From JAJNBD01 sp964471475 (GTDB lineage: Bacteria > Pseudomonadota > Gammaproteobacteria > CAISUE01), in contig CAYYFQ010000009.1 in NCBI GenBank assembly GCA_964471475.1, forward strand, positions 1-64,000: DNA of 64,000 nucleotides, read 5' to 3'. Made by a program: the position numbers and the translations under genes. This document shows positions 48,781-57,988 of the stretch, piece after piece. The notes below the pieces were generated by a model. The model was not told where the DNA came from and made no database searches. It saw only the letters and a list, made by a program, of their open reading frames with translations. Numbering within the stretch: the first letter of the stretch is position 1; each line of letters opens with the position of its first letter.

Positions 48781-49817
48781 TGTTTAAAAAAATATGGCTT
48801 ATTATTTTTGGGGTTTTGCTGCTTAATTTTTCTTATGCGCAAGAAGAAAAAATTCTTAACGTCTATAATTGGTCCGGATATTTTCCTGATGATTTGCTGC
48901 AACAATTTGAGAAAGAAACGGGAATCCATATTAATTACTCTACTTATGATAGTAATGAGACCTTGTATGCTAAGCTCAAAGCTAATCCAGATGCGGGTTA
49001 CGATATTGTCGTACCTTCTACTTATTTTGTTGACCGTATGCGTCGTGAAAAAATGTTGGAGAAATTAGATAAAACAAAAATCGTGGGTTTCGAGAATTTA
49101 AACCCTACTCTTTTAAACAAAAGTTATGATCCTTTTAATAACTACAGTATCCCTTATTTAACCAGTGTGACAGGTATCGTTTATAATGATCTTTACTACC
49201 AGCCAGGGACAATTACCAAATGGAGTGATTTGTGGGATAAAAAATTTCGTGATCAATTGTTGATGTTAGATGATGTGCGCGAAGTATTTTCTGTGGCATT
49301 AATTGTATTGGGATATTCGCCTAACACTACTCGCCCTGAACAAATTCATGCAGCTTATGTAAAGCTGAAACGGTTGTTGCCCAATATTAAATTATTTAAT
49401 ACCGAAGCACCCAAGGCTATTTTGATTGATGAAGATGCAACGGTAGGCATGGCGTGGACGGGAGATGCGTTTTTGGCTAGCCAAGATAACCCTCATTTGC
49501 ATTTTGTATTTCCCGAAGATGGGTTTATCGTGGCGCAAGATAGTGTGGTGATTCCTATGAATGCACCGCATGAAGATAATGCGTATAAATTTATCAATTT
49601 TATTTTACGACCTGAAAATGCAGCCCGCATTAGTGAAAATACGGGCTATATTTCCCCTAATCGTTATGCTTATAAATATTTACCAGAAAAGTTTCGTCAC
49701 AGCCCTATTTTATTTCCATCAGCTAAAATAATGGAACGAGGAATTTTTCAATTAGATGTTGGAGACGCAGCCAACCTTTATGAAAAATATTTGGAACAAC
49801 TTAAATTAAGTGCTTAA
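48777..49817 (+). CDS. potD: Spermidine/putrescine-binding periplasmic protein
   Basis: PotD captures polyamines in the periplasm. The start is ATG 48777 (or 48780), overlapping the potC stop, with AAGAAGGA upstream; the open frame extends back into potC but that is not credible. The 346-residue product has a signal peptide (KKIWLIIFGVLLLNFSYA), then LNVYNWSGYFPDDLL, the family-defining N-terminus, and AWTGDAFLA and PENAARISENTGYISPN. It is the last gene of potABCD. Confidence 0.96.
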   Translation: MMFKKIWLIIFGVLLLNFSYAQEEKILNVYNWSGYFPDDLLQQFEKETGIHINYSTYDSNETLYAKLKANPDAGYDIVVPSTYFVDRMRREKMLEKLDKTKIVGFENLNPTLLNKSYDPFNNYSIPYLTSVTGIVYNDLYYQPGTITKWSDLWDKKFRDQLLMLDDVREVFSVALIVLGYSPNTTRPEQIHAAYVKLKRLLPNIKLFNTEAPKAILIDEDATVGMAWTGDAFLASQDNPHLHFVFPEDGFIVAQDSVVIPMNAPHEDNAYKFINFILRPENAARISENTGYISPNRYAYKYLPEKFRHSPILFPSAKIMERGIFQLDVGDAANLYEKYLEQLKLSA

Positions 49818-49822
49818 TCACC

Positions 49823-50983
49823 ATGAAGCCTACGGAACTAGAGTACGAAGCCGATTTACAAAAGCGCCATAAACAAGGTGCTTTTGTCACATTAGTAGGT
49901 GCTTTTTTTAATGTATTGCTTGCTGCGATCAAATGTTTAGCGGGATGGTTTGGAAATTCGCATGCCTTGTTTGCGGATGGCATTCACTCCTTATCAGATC
50001 TTTTTGCGGATGGTATCGTCTTTTTAGCCTCAAAATTTGGTAATGAAAAAGCTGATGAAGAACATCCTTATGGTCATCATCGCATGGAAACTGCGGCAAC
50101 GATTGCCATTGCTTTATTTTTGCTAACCGCCGCGGTGGGCATTATTGGGACAGGCGGGGATCATGTATTGCATCCAAATCATGATACGCGTATTCAGCCT
50201 TATGTTTTAGGGATTGCTTTTTTAGCGCTCGTTATCAATGAAGCGATTTATTGGCTGACATTGCGAGTGGCTAAAAAAATTCACTCTGATATGTTAATTG
50301 CTCATGCGTGGCATCGCCGCAGTGATGCGATTGCGTCCTTGATTGTATTGTTAGGCATCGCAGGTTCGATGCTAGGTTTTTATTATTTGGATGGGATTGC
50401 GGCTATTTTGGTAGGTTTATTTATTTTACGGATGGCGTGGGGGATGGGCCGCAAAGCTTTTGATGAGTTAGTTGATAGAGGTGTAAGTGAAGCGGAGTTG
50501 ACGGCTATTACACAAGCTATTTTAAAAGAAGAGGGTGTGATTGGAATTCATCAATTACGTACGCGTTTATCTGGTGGAAAAATTATTGCAGATGTTCATT
50601 TAATGGTTGATCCTTTGGTGAGTGTTTCTGAAGGGCATTACATTGGTGAACAAGTCTATGCATTATTAAGAAAACAATTTCCTGATTTAAGCGATGTCAC
50701 AGTTCATGTGGATTCAGAGAATGATGAATTTGTGCACACTAATTTAAGTTTGCCTGGGCGTAAAAAAATTTTAGCCATGCTTGATTCTATGAAAAGTGAA
50801 CTGCCTTATTTCGAGGAGGCACATGTCAAAATGATTCACTATATGGGGTTAAATATTCTCGTGGAATTGATTTTTCCCGTAGATATTTTAAATAAAATAA
50901 GCAAAAATAATTTGCAGACACAGTATTCAACTTTAATCAAAGCACGCTTTCCAACGTTAAACGTTCAACTATATTTCGAGTAA
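49823..50983 (+). CDS. Cation-efflux (CDF family) transporter
   Basis: CDF proteins export Zn2+, Fe2+ or related ions in exchange for protons. The 386-residue product has six membrane segments, the first metal site in HALFADGIHSLSDLFAD at about 47-63, GHHRMETAATI, and the second site in HAWHRRSDAIASLIV. A cytoplasmic C-terminal dimer domain follows (from LTAITQAILKEEGVIGIHQ). About 85 further C-terminal residues look like a second related domain, a longer form than FieF. The metal cannot be told. It begins 5 bases after potD. Confidence 0.92.
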   Translation: MKPTELEYEADLQKRHKQGAFVTLVGAFFNVLLAAIKCLAGWFGNSHALFADGIHSLSDLFADGIVFLASKFGNEKADEEHPYGHHRMETAATIAIALFLLTAAVGIIGTGGDHVLHPNHDTRIQPYVLGIAFLALVINEAIYWLTLRVAKKIHSDMLIAHAWHRRSDAIASLIVLLGIAGSMLGFYYLDGIAAILVGLFILRMAWGMGRKAFDELVDRGVSEAELTAITQAILKEEGVIGIHQLRTRLSGGKIIADVHLMVDPLVSVSEGHYIGEQVYALLRKQFPDLSDVTVHVDSENDEFVHTNLSLPGRKKILAMLDSMKSELPYFEEAHVKMIHYMGLNILVELIFPVDILNKISKNNLQTQYSTLIKARFPTLNVQLYFE

Positions 50984-50990
50984 TGATGAT

Positions 50991-52568
50991 ATGAAAAATC
51001 GTGTTATTTCCACCACTGCTTTATTATTTTCTTGTGTGAGCGCTATCGTGGGTTCAGGGTGGTTATTTAGTGCTTATTACGGTGCTACCATAGCGGGCCC
51101 TCTTTCTTTGGTGACCTGGGTGATTGGTGCAATTACTGTCATTATTGTTGCGTTTACTTTTGCGGAATTAAGTGCTTTTGTACCGATTACAGGAGCAAGT
51201 ATTCGATTACCCCATTATACTCATGGCCGTTTTGTTAGTTTTATTTTTGCTTGGATGATATGGATTGGTTATATCGCGTTAGCGGCAGTGGAAGTCCAAG
51301 CGATTATTCAATATGGAAGTTTTTTTTATCCTTTCTTGGTGAAAGAAGGAGGGGCGCTCACCGCGGAAGGCTATTTAGTGGCAACTATCTTAATGTTACT
51401 GATCAGCCTTGTTAATTTTTATTCTTTGCATTGGTTAATGCGATGCAATAATTTTTTAACTATCTTAAAAATTTTAATTCCACTCGTGTTGTGTGCGGTT
51501 ATTTTGATTCATCATTTTCCTATTACGCATGATTCCATTAGTCAAATTACTTTTGCGCCGCATGGCATCAAAGGCGCTTTGGTGTTTTTGACTACAGGCG
51601 GAGTGGTTTTTGCTTTCAATGGTTTTAGGCAAGCTTCGGAGTTGGCTGGTGAAGCAAAAAATCCAGAGCGTGCTATTCCCATAGCAATTATTGGCGGTAT
51701 CTTACTATGTTTAGTGATTTATTGGGCGCTCCAATATGCTTTTTTAGTGCTGGTGAGTGATAATGCGAGTTTGTTGGAGTGGACGAGTTTAAAAGTGTCA
51801 GAAATGAATAGTCCTTTTGCGATTGCTTTGACACAAAATCATTTAACTTTTTGGTTAACAGTATTGTATGTAGGTGCCATTGTTGGTCCTTTTGCGGCAG
51901 CCTTAATGTATGGCAGTGGGGCGGCCCGTTCGCTTTATGCGATTAGTAAAAATGGGACGGTGCCTTTATTTTTTTCTCGTTTAAATAAAAAAGGCTTGCC
52001 CGCGACAGCAATTGGCGCCAATTTTATTTTGGGAATGACTTTATTTGCGCCTTTTCCTGGCTGGAAAAGCATGGCGAGTTTTTTAACTTCGTTAATGGCA
52101 TTAACTTATATTATTGCCCCTGTGTGTTTATTGACGTTGCGTATGCGTTTTCCAACACATCATAATCGCAAGTTCGCATTGCCGTGTCCCATTCTGTGGA
52201 ATGGATTAGCTTTTTATATTTGCAGTTTGTTTGTATATTGGACAGGGTGGGATATTTTCAAAAAACTGGTAGTAGGATTGTTGATTGGTTTTATTATTTT
52301 GATTGCGTATCGATTGAGTCAATCGCGTAAAAAGGTATTTGATTTGGATTGGAAAAATTCAACGTGGGTGTGGAGTTTTTTTATTGGAATGGGCGTTATT
52401 GATTATTTGGGAAGTTTCGGAGGAATTGGAGTAATTCCTTTTGGATGGGATTTTTTGTGGATTGCGTTATCTAGCGTGCTGAGTTTGTACTTGGCAGTTA
52501 AATTTGCTTTTCCTGCGGAGTTACTTCAAGCACAGATTGATCATTTATTATTAGAGCATCATGATTAG
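50991..52568 (+). CDS. APC-family amino-acid permease
   Basis: The 525-residue membrane protein has about 12-14 hydrophobic segments. TTALLFSCVSAIVGSGWLFSAYYG contains the glycine-rich first helix of APC transporters, and FNGFRQASELAGEAKNPERAIPIAIIGG (in parts) is the conserved helix-6 region. Substrate is unknown; it is of a type common in Legionella-like bacteria, which live on amino acids. It starts 7 bases after the CDF gene. Its stop codon TAG is at 52566-52568, directly at the edge of the family A palindrome. Confidence 0.9.
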   Translation: MKNRVISTTALLFSCVSAIVGSGWLFSAYYGATIAGPLSLVTWVIGAITVIIVAFTFAELSAFVPITGASIRLPHYTHGRFVSFIFAWMIWIGYIALAAVEVQAIIQYGSFFYPFLVKEGGALTAEGYLVATILMLLISLVNFYSLHWLMRCNNFLTILKILIPLVLCAVILIHHFPITHDSISQITFAPHGIKGALVFLTTGGVVFAFNGFRQASELAGEAKNPERAIPIAIIGGILLCLVIYWALQYAFLVLVSDNASLLEWTSLKVSEMNSPFAIALTQNHLTFWLTVLYVGAIVGPFAAALMYGSGAARSLYAISKNGTVPLFFSRLNKKGLPATAIGANFILGMTLFAPFPGWKSMASFLTSLMALTYIIAPVCLLTLRMRFPTHHNRKFALPCPILWNGLAFYICSLFVYWTGWDIFKKLVVGLLIGFIILIAYRLSQSRKKVFDLDWKNSTWVWSFFIGMGVIDYLGSFGGIGVIPFGWDFLWIALSSVLSLYLAVKFAFPAELLQAQIDHLLLEHHD

Positions 52569-52709
52569 ACATCTTTCGAAACTCTACTCCTGTGGAAAAT
52601 TTGTGCGTCGGTTCGGTGCTCGAATCCTCATGTACTGTCGTGTACACTCCGGTTCTGCGCTCCGATCCTCCTTCAACTTTTCTCACAGGAGCGAGTTTCG
52701 AAAGATGTC
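52568..52709 (+). repeat. Palindromic element family A, copy 2, at the tolA start
   Basis: GACATCTTTCGAAACTC (52568-52584) and GAGTTTCGAAAGATGTC (52693-52709) are perfect 17-bp inverted repeats. CTCCTGTGGAAAA and TTTTCTCACAGGAG continue the pairing. The right end contains ATG 52705, the likely tolA start codon. Interior matches the alaS copy. Confidence 0.92.
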
Positions 52710-53523
52710 GATTAAAATTTTTGATAATCCTAATAAAAGGGCCATACTTTATTCGGTTTTATTGCATCTGGGTATTTTAGGGTTATTGATTTTTAGCCTC
52801 TCAATGAATCATTCATTAAATCCAAGTGCCGAAGTGCCATCTAGCATTCAAGCCAGTTTAATTTCAAATGCTACGAAAAGTGTGAAAACCTCTCCGGTCT
52901 CGAAACTTCAACCTTCTTCGGTTCCTCTTTCAAAATCATTACCTAAGGTTGAAACTAAAGAAACCCTTAAGCCTTTAGATACTAAAGAAACAGTAAATGC
53001 TAAAGCAATTCCCGTTTCAGAATCAAAGCCTAAGCCTAAAAAAACGCTTCGCACCAATGAACAAAAAAAGTTACTCGAAGAAGCGTTAGCAGCTGAAGAA
53101 AGTAAAAACACTCACCAAAAATCCGTGCGCATGGATCAAGAAGCTCAAAAATTACTTAATGAACAAATTCAAGCAGAGTCAGGAAAGCTGACTCAAAAAT
53201 CTCACGCTGGGCGCAGTAAGGCAACACAGGCAGAAGTAGATCAATACGGCGCGTTAATTACGCAACAGGTGGAGCAAAATTGGATTGTGCCTCAAAACGT
53301 TGACAACCTTTCAGCATTGCTTGAGATTCAACTGGCGCCCGGGGGAATGGTGTTAAGTGTTAAAATATTAAAATCTAGTGGCAATGCCGTTTTGGATCGC
53401 TCTGCAGTAGCGGCTGTGAATAAAGCTTCGCCTTTGCCTGTGCCTAAAGATAAAGTGGCTTTTGATGCGTTTAGACGTTTTACTATCACGGTAAAACCAG
53501 AGGGCATGAGTTCAAATTTATGA
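52705..53523 (+). CDS. tolA: TolA, cell-envelope integrity protein
   Basis: TolA links the inner membrane to TolB-Pal in the outer membrane. From ATG 52705 the 272-residue product has a short cytoplasmic start, one membrane helix (YSVLLHLGILGLLIFSLS), a long Lys/Glu/Ser-rich region and a C-terminal TolA domain (AEVDQYGALITQQVEQNWIVP, later SSGNAVLDRSAVAAVNKASPLPVP; in parts). The frame is open upstream through the whole palindromic element to ATG 52561, so a 48-residue extension (with KFVRRFGAR) is possible. tolQ, tolR, tolB and pal are not nearby. Its stop overlaps hemA. Confidence 0.88.
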   Translation: MSIKIFDNPNKRAILYSVLLHLGILGLLIFSLSMNHSLNPSAEVPSSIQASLISNATKSVKTSPVSKLQPSSVPLSKSLPKVETKETLKPLDTKETVNAKAIPVSESKPKPKKTLRTNEQKKLLEEALAAEESKNTHQKSVRMDQEAQKLLNEQIQAESGKLTQKSHAGRSKATQAEVDQYGALITQQVEQNWIVPQNVDNLSALLEIQLAPGGMVLSVKILKSSGNAVLDRSAVAAVNKASPLPVPKDKVAFDAFRRFTITVKPEGMSSNL

Positions 53524-54710
53524 ATTTTTTCGTACTCGGTTTAAATTATCAATCAACACCTTTGGCGTTGCGTGAGCGATTTGCAGTCGCGAAAAATCAA
53601 GTCCCTGATTTGTTAGCCTATTTAAAAAAGCAGACACAACTTCAAGAATTAATTATTCTCTCGACGTGTAATCGCTGTGAGTTTTATGGGATAGGAGGGG
53701 AGGTACAAGCTTTGATGGGAGCAGTTTGCGAGTATGCTAAAGTGGCGTGCGAAGCAGAGATTCAAAAGCTGTGGTATTTACATTACAATGAAGCGGCGTT
53801 ACGTCATTTGTTGCGAGTGACGATTGGTTTGGATTCAATGATTTTAGGCGAGCCTGAAATTTTTGGACAAGTCAAAAATGCTTATGAGATGGCAGTAGCT
53901 AATCAATCGGTAGCAAAAACGCTTCATCGACTATTTCAATTTAGTTTTCATATCAGTAAAAAAATTCGGCATGAAACGGAGATTGGAAAAAATCCGGTAT
54001 CCGTGGCTTTTGCATCTGTCAAATTGGCTAAACATATTTTTTCTGATTTAACGCAATGTACTTTGGTGTTGGTCGGGGCAGGCGAGACAATTAGTTTGCT
54101 TGCCAAACATTTTTTTGAGCAAGGTATTAAAAATTTTATTTTTGTGAATCGTACTTATGAACGTGCACAGCAATTAGCAAATGCCTACCAAGGAGATGCT
54201 TATAGTTTGAAAGAATTGCCGCTGGTGATTTCACGTGCCGATATTATGGTGGTTGCTACGGAAAACCAAGAGACTTTTATCACTCCTACTTTATTTGATC
54301 CATTAGCGCGGGTTAACACTTTATTAATGCTTGATTTAAGTGTGCCACGTAATATTGCGGTAGAGGTTGGCGATATTCAAGATTGTTATCTTTACACCAT
54401 CGATGATTTGCAATCGATTGTCTTAGATAATCTTGAGCAACGCCAAAAAGCCGCTTATATTGCTCAAGAACTTATCGATCAAGAAGTTCAAGCATATTTT
54501 AACGATCAAAAAAACTCTATTGACGGTGCTTCGTGGCAATTGTTTGAGAAAGCACTTAATCAAACTATGCAAGATTTTTATGAGGCTCATTTTTTATCAG
54601 TTGAGTCGCCTGATTTACATCAAGCTCTTACGCAATTAACTAAAAAGCTAAAGCATCAGGCTTTCGTCTTTGTGCAAAAAGTATTAAAAACGTCTTTAGG
54701 GCACCTCTAG
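53520..54710 (+). CDS. hemA: Glutamyl-tRNA reductase
   Basis: HemA reduces Glu-tRNA to glutamate-1-semialdehyde, the first committed step of haem synthesis by the C5 route. The 396-residue product begins NFFVLGLNYQSTPLALRERF and has catalytic Cys50 in STCNRCEFYG, GLDSMILGEPEIFGQVKNAY (in parts) and the NADPH-binding VLVGAGETISLL near 183. The C-terminus is shorter than in E. coli (418), and the last codons plus the stop lie inside a palindromic element (54698-54841). ATG 53520 overlaps the tolA stop by four bases. Confidence 0.96.
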   Translation: MNFFVLGLNYQSTPLALRERFAVAKNQVPDLLAYLKKQTQLQELIILSTCNRCEFYGIGGEVQALMGAVCEYAKVACEAEIQKLWYLHYNEAALRHLLRVTIGLDSMILGEPEIFGQVKNAYEMAVANQSVAKTLHRLFQFSFHISKKIRHETEIGKNPVSVAFASVKLAKHIFSDLTQCTLVLVGAGETISLLAKHFFEQGIKNFIFVNRTYERAQQLANAYQGDAYSLKELPLVISRADIMVVATENQETFITPTLFDPLARVNTLLMLDLSVPRNIAVEVGDIQDCYLYTIDDLQSIVLDNLEQRQKAAYIAQELIDQEVQAYFNDQKNSIDGASWQLFEKALNQTMQDFYEAHFLSVESPDLHQALTQLTKKLKHQAFVFVQKVLKTSLGHL

Positions 54711-54841
54711 AAATTAGAAATTTTGTGCGAGAACAAGGCGCGCGAGAATTTTACAGCGGAGTTTATATTTGAATAAATGAGCATTTAAAATTCTCGCGCA
54801 ACGCAGTTATCGCGCAAAAGAGCAATTTATAGAGGTGCCCT
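54698..54841 (+). repeat. 144-bp palindromic element at the hemA 3' end
   Basis: AGGGCACCTCTA (54698-54709) and TAGAGGTGCCCT (54830-54841) are perfect inverted repeats; the inner parts, such as GCGCGAGAATTTTA against TAAAATTCTCGCGC, also pair. TTTA lies on both sides of GGGCACC...GGTGCCC, a possible 4-bp target duplication. It supplies the hemA stop codon. Confidence 0.85.
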
Positions 54842-54856
54842 TTATAGTGGACAAAG

Positions 54857-54983
54857 TATAGCGCTAGTCACTTAATTTTAGACAAGGCGCAAGCTCCCTC
54901 GTCGAAGGAGTGTACATAGTAGACGTACATGACTGAAGACGAGCGAGCTGGTAACGCCCTATAAAGCCAAGTGAAGGGCTATA
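54857..54983. repeat. Second imperfect palindrome after hemA
   Basis: TATAGCGCTAGTCACTTA on the left resembles the reverse complement of the right end (TATAGCCCTTCACTTGG), and GCTCCCTCGTC resembles GCTCGCTCGTC from the other side. The centre is GTACATAGTAGACGTAC. A separate palindromic repeat family placed back to back with the previous one. Confidence 0.65.
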
Positions 54984-54993
54984 GGACTTTCGA

Positions 54994-57417
54994 TCAAACA
55001 GATGGCCCCTCAACAAAGTTTGCAAACAAAGCTTTTGTTTCCTCTTCTGATGGAGGAGGTGCTGATTGGTTGGCCGCTTTTCTAAATAAAAGTAGGGAGT
55101 GTTCATACACGCCCTCGCGTAAGAGTGAGGAGGGGAGTGGTTCTCCTCCGTCACCAGGTGGTCGAGGTGCTTCTGCGAGTAATTTAGCAGCAGATGCCAC
55201 CATGTCAGCCTCTTGTCTCAAAAGCTGTGAGCTTAGCTTTTCTTGTTGAATGACTCGAGCAAATAAGGCGTAAAGACGTTTTTTTAAAGCCCCTTTTTCT
55301 TCGTCGCTCATGTGTTGACTCATTTCGTCGAGCACTTTTTGAAATAAGCTAACATAAGACCTTAAAGTATGAATGACATGAGCAGTAGGGGACATCTCTG
55401 GCTTTTTTTCTTTAGAAGCTAAAGCGAAACTCAAAAGTAATGCGGTGTGGTATATACTTTTTTCGGCGGACGCTTCAGGGGCTCCCAGGAAACTTTCAAT
55501 AGTATTTCGAAGTAGTTCCGGTCGATTAATAGAATGGCGTTCTGGAATATTTAAGGCCATGACAAAGTGTATGAGTGCCTGATGAGGAGAGGTGCTATTT
55601 TGAAAGCTTCGCTCTATAAAAATGCTAAGTATTTCTTCAAAAGGGATGCCGATTTCATGTAAGTGTTGTATGCCTTCCGTAACAATCTTAATACTTCTAT
55701 AATCTTGTGTTCTTATTAATTCACCAGATATATGATGCAAGATAGCCTTTTTTTGGAGGTTCCCTGCAATGGTTTTTATGGTTTCAAGGCTCACCGAAAT
55801 TTTAAGTATTTCCATTACTGCAACTAGAGGATCAAGCATCAAATCTTTTTCGAAGTTCTTCGGGAAATTGCGAGGATTGCCAGGGCTAACTAGTTCGATG
55901 ACCTCTTCGGGGTGAGAGAATAAGTCGCTCTCCAAAATAAAGTTTAATCGTCTAATAGTGTGTAATCGTTCAGTAGTGTTTAATGGTAAATGATGTAACA
56001 CAGGGGCGTTTATTACCACAGATAAAAGGCAATTAATAGTTTCAGAGTCTCGCCATTTATATTTTGTAAGCGTCTGTAAATAAGTAATGATACTATCGTG
56101 AGCGTCGTCCGTCCGGATGATATTGGATAAATTTTTTATCTGAAGCCACAGTGCTGTATTGAGATGACCTTGAGTGTGTAAAGAAACAATAAATGCAAAA
56201 AAAACGTCGCTTACTGGACTTGATATAAAGGGGTTTATGGTTCCGGGGGCCCAGATAGGTGTGCCAGGAAGTCTCTCAAAAGCCTCTAGAAAATCAAGAT
56301 GGTCGCGCAAGATGGGTAACGTGCTTTCTAAAGCAGCGATAGGATTATTATTAAACAGCAAAAAATTAAGGAGATTGACGAGAATATTCTGCGGTAAATT
56401 GGGTGTCGCCAATTGGAGTTCTAGTTTTCCTTTTTTTAACAGCTCTTGCAAACAGTTAATTAAATAGCTTGCGTCTGCACCGCTTCGAGCCAACCACTCT
56501 GCTAACGCCTCGTGAGTAAGTTTTAGAGGCTCGCCCTCATCGCGTATACTAAGCGCAGTCTCCAGGAATCTTATAGCCCATGGAATATTTAAGAATAGCG
56601 CATAGAAAAAAGAAGGGGAAAATAAAAATAGAGAGTGTGAGTCGAGAAAGGACTGAAGGGTGAGTGGATCGGATGAGGTATGGCTAAGATAGATTAAAGC
56701 TGTTTTTAACTGCTGATCATGTAATGGGTTCTCACTGGAATTCAAGAGACGGCGCATTATAGTATCAGATACTTGGAGATAATTTTCCTGAAATCCCTTT
56801 GCTGTGCGCCTATCCCATGATAATTGATCCTTTGTAAACAGCGTCGAAAAAATTCTATTAAAAAGAAAGCAACAAAAATTAGTTGGTGGAATTATCAAAC
56901 GTGCAAGAGGACCATGGACATATCCTAATAATAAAGTTTCCCGAGCGCTTTCTACTGAATAAGCAGCATCTGGTAATTGTGGATATTGAGAATCTAGATG
57001 GGTGACACATAAATCTACCCAGCATGTTTTAGGAAAGGTATTGGAAAGAAAGTCAGATAATTCCCGCATGGTTTCTTTATGTGTGTCTTCCTCTGGGATG
57101 CGTGAAAAAATTTGCTGCATGAGTGCTTCAATATAATTTTGCCACACAGGAAAGGTTTCTGGAGTAAAAATATTTACTTCTGGAGGAGTAAAAAGATTTT
57201 GTAGAAAAGTATGTATCTCTGCAAATTGGGTTTGCTTTGAAATAGTGTCGCAAAACCTGGCTACTTTTGTGCTGACTTGGTCGGTGAATTTTTTCGCCGC
57301 TTGGTACGCTCTTTGTGATAAGTGAGGCGGCTGAGCGGTTTCCAGAAATTTGTTGATAAATAGGTCAGTTGCGCCGAGAAGTGAGGGTTTAAGCTCGTCA
57401 GGAGAATGTAATGGCAT
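54994..57417 (-). CDS. Very large orphan helical protein, effector candidate
   Basis: I do not recognise this 807-residue protein. It has no signal peptide, no transmembrane helix and few recognisable motifs; it is predicted almost all helical, with some Armadillo/HEAT-like spacing (for example LFSHPEEVIELVSPGN and LRSYVSLFQKVLDEMSQHMSDEE). The C-terminus contains PPSEEETKALFANF, a glutamate-rich block followed by a hydrophobic residue, as seen in many Dot/Icm type IV secretion signals. A role as secreted effector is an inference. Its ATG is 92 bases from the second MITE copy, and its 3' end lies against the palindrome pair after hemA. Confidence 0.6.
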   Translation of the reverse strand: MPLHSPDELKPSLLGATDLFINKFLETAQPPHLSQRAYQAAKKFTDQVSTKVARFCDTISKQTQFAEIHTFLQNLFTPPEVNIFTPETFPVWQNYIEALMQQIFSRIPEEDTHKETMRELSDFLSNTFPKTCWVDLCVTHLDSQYPQLPDAAYSVESARETLLLGYVHGPLARLIIPPTNFCCFLFNRIFSTLFTKDQLSWDRRTAKGFQENYLQVSDTIMRRLLNSSENPLHDQQLKTALIYLSHTSSDPLTLQSFLDSHSLFLFSPSFFYALFLNIPWAIRFLETALSIRDEGEPLKLTHEALAEWLARSGADASYLINCLQELLKKGKLELQLATPNLPQNILVNLLNFLLFNNNPIAALESTLPILRDHLDFLEAFERLPGTPIWAPGTINPFISSPVSDVFFAFIVSLHTQGHLNTALWLQIKNLSNIIRTDDAHDSIITYLQTLTKYKWRDSETINCLLSVVINAPVLHHLPLNTTERLHTIRRLNFILESDLFSHPEEVIELVSPGNPRNFPKNFEKDLMLDPLVAVMEILKISVSLETIKTIAGNLQKKAILHHISGELIRTQDYRSIKIVTEGIQHLHEIGIPFEEILSIFIERSFQNSTSPHQALIHFVMALNIPERHSINRPELLRNTIESFLGAPEASAEKSIYHTALLLSFALASKEKKPEMSPTAHVIHTLRSYVSLFQKVLDEMSQHMSDEEKGALKKRLYALFARVIQQEKLSSQLLRQEADMVASAAKLLAEAPRPPGDGGEPLPSSLLREGVYEHSLLLFRKAANQSAPPPSEEETKALFANFVEGPSV

Positions 57418-57508
57418 AAGAATAATGTTTTTGTTAAGTAGGTAGGTGTTATTTTATATCATGAAAGCTTAAATAAAGATTAAAGGCGTATCTTTATAGT
57501 AACTAGTT

Positions 57509-57700
57509 CAGGGCGAACGCATTATAGAGCCACGCCAGTATTGAATTGTAGAGCAGTTGTTTGAACCGCTGTCATCCCGGCGAAGGCCGGGATCCAATGT
57601 GTTAAAGCATTAACGAAATTTTTTTAAAAGCTTGGATCCCGGCCTTCGCCGGGATGACAGTAGCTCAATGTTGGCGTGGGTTTAAAATGCGTTCCCCGTG
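57509..57700 (+). repeat. 192-bp MITE, copy 2
   Basis: Same sequence as 45588-45779. TAACTAGTT lies immediately before (57500-57508) and after (57701-57709) the element, a different target duplication from copy 1, which shows the two copies inserted independently. Same terminal repeats. Confidence 0.9.
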
Positions 57701-57778
57701 TAACTAGTTCCTCTCCTAAGGAAAACATTTGTTATTTGTTGTCTTTTCTATGATTTTTTTGCAACGCAAATTAAGTAG

Positions 57779-57930
57779 CTGCACTGGACAAAAAATCTCT
57801 GAAGCTGTCATCCCGCGACTTGTTCGCGGGATCCAAAAAGTTGAAACCTTGGGCCCCGCGAATAAATCGCGGGGCGACAGCGTTTTTAACAAGCTTTTTC
57901 AAGTAGCTTTTAAATTTTTGTCCAGTGCAG
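57779..57930 (+). repeat. 152-bp palindromic element
   Basis: CTGCACTGGACAAAAA (57779-57794) and TTTTTGTCCAGTGCAG (57915-57930) are perfect 16-bp inverted repeats. Between them are GTCATCCCGCGACTTGTTCGCGGGATCC (in parts) and CCCCGCGAATAAATCGCGGGG hairpins. No clear target duplication. It lies 79 bases from the MITE copy 2. A decayed relative is at 39859. Confidence 0.85.
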
Positions 57931-57988
57931 AGGTGAAATTCAATTTTGAGAGGCGTTCTTAATTTTATTTTAATATTTCTTTGCTAAA

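Noticed and set aside
52498..52686. Minus-strand frame across family A copy 2
   Set aside because: Same repeat peptide on the antisense of the permease end; no start signals.
57729..57962. 77-codon open frame on the plus strand
   Set aside because: It runs straight through the 152-bp palindromic element, has no ribosome site and no family likeness; open by chance.
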